Notes under the pieces: generated by a model
What the model saw: the letters and a program-made list of their open reading frames with translations, nothing else
Databases searched by the model: none
What the model was told of the DNA's origin: nothing
Program-made: the position numbers and the translations under genes
Shown here: positions 34,738 through 42,711 of the stretch, piece after piece
Layout: each line of letters starts with the position of its first letter
How positions within the stretch are numbered: the stretch's first letter is position 1
NCBI GenBank assembly: GCA_028874195.1
Contig: JAPPLM010000065.1
Span: forward strand, 1 to 64,000
Direction of reading: 5' to 3'
Source: Chloroflexota bacterium
GTDB lineage: Bacteria > Chloroflexota > UBA11872 > VXOZ01
DNA length: 64,000 nucleotides

Positions 34738-36102
34738 ATGGGACAGCGGCACAGCCAAGGGGGAGTTGCGACAGAACCAAAACCGGCAGCTTCTTCCCAA
34801 GCGAACGGGACCGCCAAGCTATTCGAGGAGTCGTCACGCTACATGCCGGGCGGTACGTCGCGGCTCCACTACTACTATCAGCCGTATCCAATCTACGCCG
34901 AGAGTGGTAACGGCTGCTATTTGACTGACGTTGAGGGCGTGGAGCGCATCGACTATCTCAACAACATGACCGCTCTCATCCACGGCCACGCCAACCCCGG
35001 CATAAACGAGGCCGTCATCGCTCAACTGCAACGCGGCACGGCCTTCTCCGAACCGGCCGAGCCGGAACTGAGGCTTGCCCGCTTGCTCGTTGAACGGGTG
35101 CCGTCCCTGGAGAAGATTCGTTTCGCCAATTCCGGCACCGAGGCGGTGATGCTGGCGGTCAAGCTGGCCCGCGCCTTCACCGGCCGCAGCCGCATCGCCA
35201 AGTTCGAGGGCTTCTATCACGGCTACTACGACTACGTGCAGGTGAGTTATTCTTCCCAGCCGGATAGATGGGGTCCCGCAACAGCGCCCCATAGCGTGGC
35301 CAGCAGCGGCGGCCTGGCCGATTCAGTTGAGTCCGACGTGCTTACGCTGCCGTTCAACGACAAAGAATCCGTAATCCGCTTGCTCGAACAACACGGTTCC
35401 GAGATTGCGGGGTTACTCTATGATCCACTCTGCAACCGTGCCGGCTTTCCGCTGCCGCAGGATGACTTTCTGTCTTTCCTGCGCGAAATCACCCGCGACT
35501 ACGGCATCGTGCTCATTTCGGATGAGGTAATCAGCTTTCGGGTAAGTTACGCAGGCGGGGCGGCCCGCTTTGGCGGCGATCCCGATCTGACAGTCTTTGG
35601 CAAGATCATCGGCGGCGGGCTGCCGATTGGCGCCGTGGGCGGGCGCGCCGAGATCATGGCGCTGCTCGATCCCACCGAGGGTCCGCCTGCCCTCGCTTCC
35701 GGCGGCACGTACAGCGGCAACCCGCTCTCGGCTACTGCGGGCTACGCCGCCCTCACGCAGATCCCGCCTGACGAATACGCGCGCCTGGAGGTGCTTGGCG
35801 ACGACCTGCGAACCCGCGCCAAAACGGTCTTTGCCGCTGCGGGCGTGCCGGGTCAGGTCAGCGGCGCCGGTTCCCTCATCCTCGTTGTGCCAACCGACGC
35901 GCCGATCGTGAACTACCGCAGCATTCCCAAGGATCCGGCAACCGAAGCGCGTATGCGGGGCCTCCATCGCGGCTTGATGGATGCGGGGATTATTGTCTCA
36001 AAAGAAGGACTTGGGGCGCTTTCTACCCCTATGGGACAGGTAGAGGTTGACCGCTTTATTGTTGCTTTGGAACACGCGGTCCAGCAGGTGGCTGATGCTT
36101 AG
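34738..36102 (+). CDS. Class III PLP aminotransferase, glutamate-1-semialdehyde-aminomutase-like
   Basis: This protein of about 454 residues has FANSGTEAVMLAVKLARAFTGR (cofactor phosphate), KFEGFYHGYYDY, VLISDEVISFR (Asp to the pyridine nitrogen) and LTVFGKIIGGGLPIGAVGGR (Schiff-base Lys). It belongs to the HemL-like branch, but several HemL features are absent and no haem genes are near, so it is probably an aminotransferase or aminomutase of another pathway. GAGGAGG lies 5 nt before the ATG at 34738. A HAD phosphatase gene follows 21 bases later and may be cotranscribed. Confidence 0.9.
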   Translation: MGQRHSQGGVATEPKPAASSQANGTAKLFEESSRYMPGGTSRLHYYYQPYPIYAESGNGCYLTDVEGVERIDYLNNMTALIHGHANPGINEAVIAQLQRGTAFSEPAEPELRLARLLVERVPSLEKIRFANSGTEAVMLAVKLARAFTGRSRIAKFEGFYHGYYDYVQVSYSSQPDRWGPATAPHSVASSGGLADSVESDVLTLPFNDKESVIRLLEQHGSEIAGLLYDPLCNRAGFPLPQDDFLSFLREITRDYGIVLISDEVISFRVSYAGGAARFGGDPDLTVFGKIIGGGLPIGAVGGRAEIMALLDPTEGPPALASGGTYSGNPLSATAGYAALTQIPPDEYARLEVLGDDLRTRAKTVFAAAGVPGQVSGAGSLILVVPTDAPIVNYRSIPKDPATEARMRGLHRGLMDAGIIVSKEGLGALSTPMGQVEVDRFIVALEHAVQQVADA

Positions 36103-36123
36103 CTATCGGTTCGAGTGCGCGTG

Positions 36124-36882
36124 ATGCCTGCGTCGCCGCGGTACACCGCCGTGCTTACCGACATCGACGGCACGCTCGCCCCTTATGGCGTGCCCCCTCC
36201 GGCTCCGGTGGTCGCAGGGCTAGCCGCCGTGGCAGAGCGCTGTCACGTGGGCCTCATCTCCAGCCGGGACTTCCACTACGTCAACGCTATGGCCGGGCGC
36301 TTCAGTTTCACAGGACCGCAAGTTGCCGACGGCGGCGCCCGCATCTTTCGTGCCGAGACCCTGAAGACCCTCGACTGCCTCTACCTGAAACCGGAAGACG
36401 CACGCACGGTGCTGGATGCCGTAGCGCAGACCGACTACACCTTTTCGGCTGTTGACGACACGAGCGTAGTAGAAGCCGTTGCAGACATTCGCCACTGGCG
36501 CATTACGCGCATAACCGTCTTGCCGGTACCTACCGCTGACCTGCCGCGCTTTGAGCAACTCTTTGGTCACGAGCGGCCCGTGCACGTGACGCGCTTTCCG
36601 TATGAGCCCGGTAAAACGTGGGGCGTGGATATCACCCACAAGCGCGGCACCAAGGCTACCGCCGTCCACCGCTACGCGCGCCTGCTCGGCATCACGCCCG
36701 CTGAGATCATTGGCATTGGCGATGGCCCCAACGACGTGGAGTTCCTCCAGGAGTGCGGTCTGCGCATCGCCATGGGCAACGCCCACCCCGACCTCAAGGC
36801 CATCGCCCACTGGATCGCGCCGGACGTCACAGAGCACGGCATCCTGGCGGCGCTGGAGCGCTACCGTGAGAGTTTGGGGTAG
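36124..36882 (+). CDS. HAD-IIB family phosphatase
   Basis: This protein of about 252 residues has VLTDIDGTLAPYG (motif I), GLISSRDF (motif II), KRGTKATAVHRYARLLGI (motif III Lys) and IIGIGDGPNDVEFLQ (motif IV). The large alpha/beta C2B cap lies between motifs II and III, as in Cof, sucrose-phosphatase and mannosyl-3-phosphoglycerate phosphatase relatives. It probably dephosphorylates a sugar phosphate or similar small metabolite. ATG 36124 is chosen; a GTG at 36115 also fits. Confidence 0.88.
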   Translation: MPASPRYTAVLTDIDGTLAPYGVPPPAPVVAGLAAVAERCHVGLISSRDFHYVNAMAGRFSFTGPQVADGGARIFRAETLKTLDCLYLKPEDARTVLDAVAQTDYTFSAVDDTSVVEAVADIRHWRITRITVLPVPTADLPRFEQLFGHERPVHVTRFPYEPGKTWGVDITHKRGTKATAVHRYARLLGITPAEIIGIGDGPNDVEFLQECGLRIAMGNAHPDLKAIAHWIAPDVTEHGILAALERYRESLG

Positions 36883-36954
36883 GGCCATCATAAATGTCGT
36901 CTTAGCTGTTCCTCGACATGTTGTAGTATTTAACATGAGATGAAGGGAATCCTA

Positions 36955-36984
36955 TTGGGACTGAATCCGACCCCAGACTATAGA
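36955..36984 (+). promoter_or_regulatory. Promoter of the Ntn-hydrolase-like gene
   Basis: TTGGGA (36955-36960) and TATAGA (36979-36984) are 18 bases apart, about 33 bases upstream of the GTG start. Both are good matches to the sigma70 consensus. Confidence 0.5.
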
Positions 36985-37017
36985 CGCACAGAATCGGTGT
37001 GACTAAAGGAGCGATTG

Positions 37018-37980
37018 GTGACCGCAGAGATTGCCATAATGAACCAGGAAGCAGTAGCCCTAGCTGCCGACAGCGCTGTCACATTGACGGACAGCGAATA
37101 TGGGGAAGTCGCAAAGATTTTTACTTCGGCCAACAAGCTCTTCGCACTCTCCCAGTTTCATCCAGTTGGCATAATGATCTATGGCAATGCTCGGCTTGGA
37201 GAAGTTCCCTGGGAAACCGTAATCAAGTTGTATAGAGACCACCTAAAGGAAGAAGAACTGGGCTCAATTGAGGACTACACCTTGGATTTTATACGGTTCA
37301 TAAATGTCCAGGCTAGCTCTTTTCGGATTGACAAGGAAGGAGATAGGTGGCCGCGCTCAGGTATTGTGATTGCCGGTTTTGGAGCGAGAGAAATCTTCCC
37401 TGCGATCGTTTCAATTGAAGTCATCGGCTTCAGTGGACAACTCCTCTACCGCTTGGACAAACCAAGCATTAGAATTCGAGGAATTGAGGCATTGATCCTC
37501 CCGTATGCTCAAAAGGAAGTTGTTCAAGGGTTTATTGAAGGGGCAGAACCCTCATACAGAAGAAAGCTGTTGTGGATTATTGAATCCATTCTTTCAAGAC
37601 TATTGACTGATACGCTAGATGAGTCTGATGCAGATATAGCGCGAGCTTTGCAGGATGCAATGGGTATACTCTACAAGGAACTTGACCGAATTGAGTGGGA
37701 AGAGTATGCGTTGCCAGTATTGCGAACTATCGCAGAAATGCCAAAAAGCGAATTGCCAGCAGTTGCAGAGGCATTGGTTGGATTACAATCACTAAAGAGG
37801 AGGGTATCTGATGAACATGAAACTGTCGGTGGGCCGATTGATGTGGCTTTGATCTCTAAGGGTGACGGATTCATTTGGATTAAGCGCAAGCATTACTTCA
37901 ACCCTGAAATTAACCCTCAATACTTCCAACGATTTAGAGGAGGCCATGATGGAAGATCAGCTACCGGAAGAACCGAATAA
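37018..37980 (+). CDS. Ntn-hydrolase-like protein related to proteasome beta/HslV
   Basis: Starting at GTG 37018 (AAAGGAG 6 nt upstream) the 320-residue protein begins M-TAEIAIMNQEAVALAADSA. Removing Met would expose a Thr. Counting that Thr as 1, Asp17 is in AADSAVTL, as in proteasome beta subunits. A Lys in NKLFALS lies where Lys33 is expected after a short insertion, and PVGIMIYGNA matches the oxyanion-Gly region of AGSA type. The remainder (about 90-320) is a helical extension with no match, much longer than HslV. An acidic 52-residue ORF overlaps its 3' end. The gene is visibly more AT-rich than its neighbours. Peptidase activity is inferred only. Confidence 0.7.
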   Translation: MTAEIAIMNQEAVALAADSAVTLTDSEYGEVAKIFTSANKLFALSQFHPVGIMIYGNARLGEVPWETVIKLYRDHLKEEELGSIEDYTLDFIRFINVQASSFRIDKEGDRWPRSGIVIAGFGAREIFPAIVSIEVIGFSGQLLYRLDKPSIRIRGIEALILPYAQKEVVQGFIEGAEPSYRRKLLWIIESILSRLLTDTLDESDADIARALQDAMGILYKELDRIEWEEYALPVLRTIAEMPKSELPAVAEALVGLQSLKRRVSDEHETVGGPIDVALISKGDGFIWIKRKHYFNPEINPQYFQRFRGGHDGRSATGRTE

Positions 37981-38107
37981 AGCTGGGGAGCAACAGAAAC
38001 CTATAGATTCCTCTAGCAAGCTAGAGAGTGACCCAGAATCGATAGCGAATCGTGTTGTTGACGTCTTTTGGGAGAGCTTGCACGCTAGTCAAGAGGACGA
38101 ATCCTAG
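37949..38107 (+). CDS. Small acidic protein overlapping the Ntn-like gene
   Basis: The 52-residue product (MEDQLPEEPNKAGEQQKPID...) is strongly acidic, with a predicted C-terminal amphipathic helix (ESIANRVVDVFWESLHASQ). GGAGG lies about 5 nt before the ATG at 37949, inside the end of the Ntn-like gene in another frame (32-base overlap), so the two are probably translationally coupled. It could be a substrate tag, inhibitor or regulator; nothing in the sequence decides. Composition matches the AT-rich upstream gene. Confidence 0.6.
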   Translation: MEDQLPEEPNKAGEQQKPIDSSSKLESDPESIANRVVDVFWESLHASQEDES

Positions 38108-38209
38108 CTTGCTTCCAACCCATAGACTCAGCGATTAAGCCTTCCTAGAGGCTTAGAGGGCGTGTGCTCAAGTTGGTCGATTCGAGGAGAGTCCGGTGTC
38201 AAGAGTCAT

Positions 38210-39388
38210 TCAGATCTTCTCAACCTGCTGCCCCTCCACTTGGCTAAGTGTTTTGGTAGCACGCTTGATTTTCGCCGCTATCTCAGCCGCGCCCTTCTTA
38301 CGCATGCGCTTTGCCGTTGTGACTGGTGTGTTGCCTTTGGCGTTTCGTGCGACTGGGTTGGCGCCTTTTTCGAGCAGTAGGGACACCGCCTCCAACCGAC
38401 CGGCGCGGACGGCATCGCAGAGCGGCGTCTCGCCTTTTTCGTCGGCAGCATCGATGGCTGCGCCGTGAGCCAGCAGCACCTCCATGCTGGCAAGAAAACC
38501 GGCGGTGGCGGCGCGGTGGAGGGCGGTCTTGCCCTTATAGTCACGGACGTTCACGTCTGCCCCGAGATCAAGCAGTGCCTGGATCTTCTCCGGATGCTCA
38601 CCCTTGTCGCCCCGGCTTGCACCCACCAGCAGCGGCCACCCGTTGCGGACGGCATTCACGTCGTAGCCGTGAGCAATCGCCAGCTCTGCCAAGGCGCGGT
38701 TCCGGGAGGGGTCTGCCAGCGGGAGTTGGCCGGCATCTGCGCCGTGCTGCAAGAGCAATTGGACCACGTCAGTGCGGTTGCGCCCTACCGCGATGCCGAG
38801 CAGACGGCCGCTGTGCCGGCGCACCTCCGCCCCGCGCGCCAGCAGCAACGCCGCCGTCTCAGCAGAGCCGCCGCTGACCGCATACACGAGCGGTGTGGCC
38901 CAGTCGTTGGGCATGGGATCGAAGACCAACCGCGATCCCTCCGTCTTTTGCATGTCGTGCTGCGGCTTGGTGCGCTCCAGCAGTGAGGGATCGGCGTCAA
39001 GGAACTCGGCAACCGCCGCCGTACCGCCCAGATAGGCCGCCGTGTGTATGCCCACGCTCGCGCCTCGCGATAGCAAGTACTCCGCAATAGCATCCCGCTG
39101 CTTGGCTTTGGCGACGCAGTAGCAGCTAATCTCCACGTAATGTTCGCTGTAGTGGCAGGCGCTGGCATTCACGTCGGCGCCGCGTTCAACCAAGAATTCG
39201 GCAACCGCGAGCTTGCCCCGGTACGCCGCCTCCCACAGCATCGTGCGTCCATGGGAGCCGACAGTTTGCAGCCAGCGTGGGTTGGCGTCAATAAACGCCC
39301 GTACCGCGTTCAAATCGCCGCGCCCGGCGGCTGCCACCACGATCTTGAGGAAGTCGCTCTGTTTGCCCGTGAGGGTAATGTTTCCCAT
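38210..39388 (-). CDS. Ankyrin repeat protein
   Basis: The protein of about 392 residues has a run of ankyrin repeats: GRTMLWEAAYRGKLAVAEFL, WATPLVYAVSGGSAETAALL, GKTALHRAATAGFLASMEVL and GETPLCDAVRAGRLEAVSLL are clear units. The C-terminal tail is Lys/Arg-rich (TTAKRMRKKGAAEIAAKIKRA). Ankyrin solenoids bind other proteins; no enzymatic domain is fused. The start at 39388 (MGNITLTG) has GGGAGAG upstream, better than the frame from 39427. It directly follows the Lnt-like gene on the same strand, 11 bases apart, so they are probably cotranscribed. Confidence 0.88.
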   Translation of the reverse strand: MGNITLTGKQSDFLKIVVAAAGRGDLNAVRAFIDANPRWLQTVGSHGRTMLWEAAYRGKLAVAEFLVERGADVNASACHYSEHYVEISCYCVAKAKQRDAIAEYLLSRGASVGIHTAAYLGGTAAVAEFLDADPSLLERTKPQHDMQKTEGSRLVFDPMPNDWATPLVYAVSGGSAETAALLLARGAEVRRHSGRLLGIAVGRNRTDVVQLLLQHGADAGQLPLADPSRNRALAELAIAHGYDVNAVRNGWPLLVGASRGDKGEHPEKIQALLDLGADVNVRDYKGKTALHRAATAGFLASMEVLLAHGAAIDAADEKGETPLCDAVRAGRLEAVSLLLEKGANPVARNAKGNTPVTTAKRMRKKGAAEIAAKIKRATKTLSQVEGQQVEKI

Positions 39389-39399
39389 CTGATCTCTCC

Positions 39400-40953
39400 C
39401 TAGCGGTGTGCCGAGCGCCGCGCCCAAAGCAAACGGCCTAGCAGTCCAACGACCAGAAGTGCGCAGAGCCCGGCAAACCAGTCGCCCGCGCGCGTGTAGA
39501 GCGAACCGGAAGAAGCCGGCACGGGAACCGCGGCGCGGAGCACCGTGCGCTCCGGCGCCAATGCGGACGTACTGGCAATGATCTCGCCGCTGGGCAGTAT
39601 TACCGCGCTGCCGTAACGCCAGTCCGCTTTCACCACGGTCACGTTGTTCTCAGCGGCGCGCTGGGCGCTCGCCGCTACCTGAAACGGGCTCATTTCCACC
39701 CAATCGTGGCTCGTGACGGCGATAAGCTGGGCGCCATTGGCAGTGAGCTTGCGGGCAACATCGGGAAAGTCGGAATCGTACGCCATCATCGTCGCGAACG
39801 TCCCCAGCGAGGTGGCAAACACCGGATGCTCGCCGCCGGTGACGCTCTGCTCGCCTACGTAGATGATAGGGTAATTCTTGGCGTACATACCGAGGAACTC
39901 TCCCTGCGGAGAAATCAGCACCGCCTCATTGCGAAAGCCGCGGGGATCGGTGTCAACGAAGTAAGGCGCAAAGAGGTAGGCGTTCATCTCGCGGGCGAAC
40001 TGCGCCAGCCGCGCGCGGGCCTCGTCGTCTGCCTGTACGTCGCGCCAAACGGTCGCTTCCGGCCAGACGATGAGGTCTGCTCCCTGCGCTTGCTCCCGCG
40101 TGAGTTGTTCCACATCGCTCCACGCCAAGCCATAGTAGTCGCGGGCGCCTTGCTCCACCCCACGGTCAAAGTAGTCGGACATGTCCAGGCCGGTCTGCAC
40201 GAGCGCCACCTCGATTGTCTGCGGCTCGCTCTGTTCCTGTGCGGCAGGCGACTGCGCCGCGGTCATGAGCAGCGCACCGCCCAAGATGAGCGGTATCGCC
40301 AGTGCGGTCGCTGCGGCAGCGGGACTCGTTCGTCCAGCCAAGACGCGGGCGAGGACTGCCGCGATGAGAACGTTGGTCAGGACGATGCAAAACGTGAGCA
40401 ACCACGGCCCGCCCAGCCGCGTGATCGCCATAGCTGCCGGTGCCGTATGCTGCGTCGTGAAGAGATTTCCCCAAATGTGGCCGAGTTGCAAACGGTAGCG
40501 CACGTACTCGGTTAGCGTCCAAACGGCCGGCGGCAGGAGCCAGAAGTAGGGTCTCGCCTGCGCCAGCGCGACCGGCGGACCGCACGGCACACGCGCAAAG
40601 TAGAAGAGCACGAAGAGCGTAGGCAGCAGGATCACGCTCACGAAGAGCGCCGGCGAATCCAGAAAGAGGATGGGAGGAAAATCGCTGCCCCGCCACGCGC
40701 GGGAGGTAAGCCCGGGCGGGAACGCCTGCCACAGCAGTACGCCCATGTAGAGCACAAACGTCAGAGCGGCCGCGGCACGTGCGGCGCGCGGTCGCGGCGT
40801 GGGCAGCGCCATGACCGCAAACATCGGCACCAGCGCTACCCACGCCAAGAACCAATAGTCATACGGCGGAAACGCCAGCACCAACAAGACCGCCGAAGCC
40901 ACGGCGCTGGCAAGTATACCTAGCAGGCCAAAGAGTTTTGTCTGGTTTTTCAT
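39400..40953 (-). CDS. Apolipoprotein N-acyltransferase-like protein lacking the catalytic cysteine
   Basis: The protein (517 residues from ATG 40953) has the Lnt plan. Several membrane helices come first (about 8-235: LFGLLGILASAVASAVLLVLAFPPYDYWFLAW onward), then a nitrilase-fold domain (about 248-475) and a last helix. In Lnt a Glu-Lys-Cys triad acylates lipoproteins. Here Glu299 (LIVWPEATVW) and Lys359 (GMYAKNYP) are in place, but the position of the Cys is Ala391 (MMAYDSDFPD, codon GCG). It is therefore probably not an active acyltransferase and may be a structural or altered enzyme. A TTG at 40977 would extend it by 8 residues. Confidence 0.85.
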   Translation of the reverse strand: MKNQTKLFGLLGILASAVASAVLLVLAFPPYDYWFLAWVALVPMFAVMALPTPRPRAARAAAALTFVLYMGVLLWQAFPPGLTSRAWRGSDFPPILFLDSPALFVSVILLPTLFVLFYFARVPCGPPVALAQARPYFWLLPPAVWTLTEYVRYRLQLGHIWGNLFTTQHTAPAAMAITRLGGPWLLTFCIVLTNVLIAAVLARVLAGRTSPAAAATALAIPLILGGALLMTAAQSPAAQEQSEPQTIEVALVQTGLDMSDYFDRGVEQGARDYYGLAWSDVEQLTREQAQGADLIVWPEATVWRDVQADDEARARLAQFAREMNAYLFAPYFVDTDPRGFRNEAVLISPQGEFLGMYAKNYPIIYVGEQSVTGGEHPVFATSLGTFATMMAYDSDFPDVARKLTANGAQLIAVTSHDWVEMSPFQVAASAQRAAENNVTVVKADWRYGSAVILPSGEIIASTSALAPERTVLRAAVPVPASSGSLYTRAGDWFAGLCALLVVGLLGRLLWARRSAHR

Positions 40954-41372
40954 ATATCGCTTTCGTCTTCCGCGCAACGCATCCGTTCACTCACCTTATG
41001 CGCCATTGCACAATCCGATACACTCTGCCCCCACCACCTATCTATCTTAACCTGCTGACCTTTTCCATGCGACGCTGCCCAGGGAGGTCGGCAAGGTTTG
41101 AGGGCACATAACTACGGTACACGGCAGCCCCCCTGAGACTGACCCCGCAGGAAAGACGCGCACAGTGATGGCGTAGTATCCTTAGAGAAGAGTGCCTCCG
41201 GTGGAGAGCCATCGAGGACCTCAATGACGAAGAACCCATTCCCTAGTAGGGGTAAACGGAGAAAGTGCATTTAGGGAATCTGTTTTTACGGACTCCGATC
41301 AAGCATAGACCAACGGCAAAGACCCTAGCGTAGTTCGACTTTGCATCCCCGTTCGACAGAGAGGAATAGTGC
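40954..41372. other. Intergenic region without recognisable gene
   Basis: No RBS-linked ORF with family character is found on either strand. A minus-strand frame at 41042-41239 has the composition of a shadow frame and no RBS. The sequence upstream of 41373 has only a weak AGAGAGGA RBS. Confidence 0.45.
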
Positions 41373-42131
41373 ATGGGTGCGCAGGGCCCATCGTCCCGCG
41401 ACCGGTTCGATGAACTCTATCTGGCGACGTACGCCGATCTTACCGGCGACCGCTATACGGTGCCGGAGGTAGAGGCCATTGAGCGGTTGCTGGAACTGCG
41501 GCCGGGTTCGACATTGCTTGACTTGGCTTGCGGGCAGGGCCGCCACCTCATTCACCTTGGAATCCAGGGCTACTCGGTGATCGGGCTGGACCGCTCGGAC
41601 GTGCTCATGCGCCAGGCGTACAAGGACGCGCGGGTGCGCGGCTTGGACGTCAACCTCGTGCAGGGCGACATGCGCGCGTTGCCGTTCGACCGCGCCTTCG
41701 ATGGGGTTGTGAACTGGTTCACTGCGCTCGGCTATCTGGAGAGCGAAGAAGAAGACCAGAAAGTGCTGAACGGCGTGGCTGCCGTGCTGCGCCCCGGCGG
41801 GCGTCTCGTCATGGAGATGCCGAACCCAATACAGACGTACCAGCAGCAGACCTGGGAGGACTCGGAGATGGCGTCCACTGGCTACGCCATGGTGAATAGA
41901 AACCGCATGGACTACGAGACGGGATATCAGCATACGAGCCGGGTCATCATTACGCCTGAGGGCGAGCGCATCGAACGCGAACTGAAGATGCGCGTCTACT
42001 TGCCGCATGAACTGGACCGCATGCTGAATCTGGCCGGCATGGAACGGCTTGGCTTCTTCGGCGGCTTGGAGGGAGAACCGCTTGCCCCTGAGAGCAGCCG
42101 GCTCATCCTTACTGCCAGGCGATCAGACTAA
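41373..42131 (+). CDS. Class I SAM-dependent methyltransferase
   Basis: This 252-residue protein has the Rossmann motif I STLLDLACGQGRHLIHL, motif II GLDRSD and motif III-IV around VQGDMRALPFDRAFDGVVNWFTALGYL. The C-terminal half is a cap of mixed alpha/beta structure (METHYLTRANSFERASE type 11/25-like). The substrate is unknown. The ATG follows AGAGAGGA by about 9 nt. The downstream CPVC membrane protein lies 27 bases away on the same strand. Confidence 0.9.
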   Translation: MGAQGPSSRDRFDELYLATYADLTGDRYTVPEVEAIERLLELRPGSTLLDLACGQGRHLIHLGIQGYSVIGLDRSDVLMRQAYKDARVRGLDVNLVQGDMRALPFDRAFDGVVNWFTALGYLESEEEDQKVLNGVAAVLRPGGRLVMEMPNPIQTYQQQTWEDSEMASTGYAMVNRNRMDYETGYQHTSRVIITPEGERIERELKMRVYLPHELDRMLNLAGMERLGFFGGLEGEPLAPESSRLILTARRSD

Positions 42132-42158
42132 GAGAACCGATTGAGCGCGGGATAGGCA

Positions 42159-42635
42159 ATGCAGCGATTCATGGTGTGGAAGGCGTTGGCGAGCAGTGCC
42201 GGCATGGGGCTGGTGGTTCTGCTGCTGGTGGGTATTCCCAGCGGCGTGATCCCAAACCCGTTCTTCGTGCGTCCGCTGGAGGCGCGCCCGACGGACTTCA
42301 TTTTCCTCGGCGTCATAACGGCCTTGGCGGTAGCGCTCGGAGCGACGTACGGCGTGCCAAAGAGTTGCTCGCCCCAAGATTCAAAAGCGCTCGGCAGCGG
42401 CCTGCTTCTCTTCATCGGCATTGGCTGTCCGGTGTGCAACAAAGTGGTGCTTACTCTCGCCGGCGCCAGCGGCGCGCTGACGTATTTCGAGCCAATCCAG
42501 CCGCTCTTCTCACTTGCCGCTATAGCCGTGATGGGCGTTGCGCTGGCCTTGCGCGTGCGCGACATCAGGCGCGCGCCGGCAATTGGACAGCCTGCGACTT
42601 CACTGGCGCAGACTTTGCCGCCTACCCCGCAATAG
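42159..42635 (+). CDS. Membrane protein with CPVC motif
   Basis: This 158-residue protein has about four hydrophobic helices and a conserved-looking GIGCPVCNKVVLTLAGASG segment (about 91-106) at a helix border, with another Cys (KSCSPQ) nearby. A CxxC pair next to the membrane suggests redox or metal binding, as in thiol-disulfide or copper proteins, but no family function is recognised. It probably follows the methyltransferase in one transcript. The C-terminus is Pro/Thr-rich and soluble. Confidence 0.75.
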   Translation: MQRFMVWKALASSAGMGLVVLLLVGIPSGVIPNPFFVRPLEARPTDFIFLGVITALAVALGATYGVPKSCSPQDSKALGSGLLLFIGIGCPVCNKVVLTLAGASGALTYFEPIQPLFSLAAIAVMGVALALRVRDIRRAPAIGQPATSLAQTLPPTPQ

Positions 42636-42711
42636 CATTGCCTCCACCCCGCTCGCTGTGATGGAGCATGCCGGTGCGCATACGTCGGTTCCACTACGGT
42701 AAGGAGACTTT

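Noticed and set aside
41042-41239. Minus-strand 65-residue ORF in the gap before the methyltransferase
   Set aside because: No RBS, Ser/Arg/Leu-biased composition and no family pattern; looks like a chance frame.
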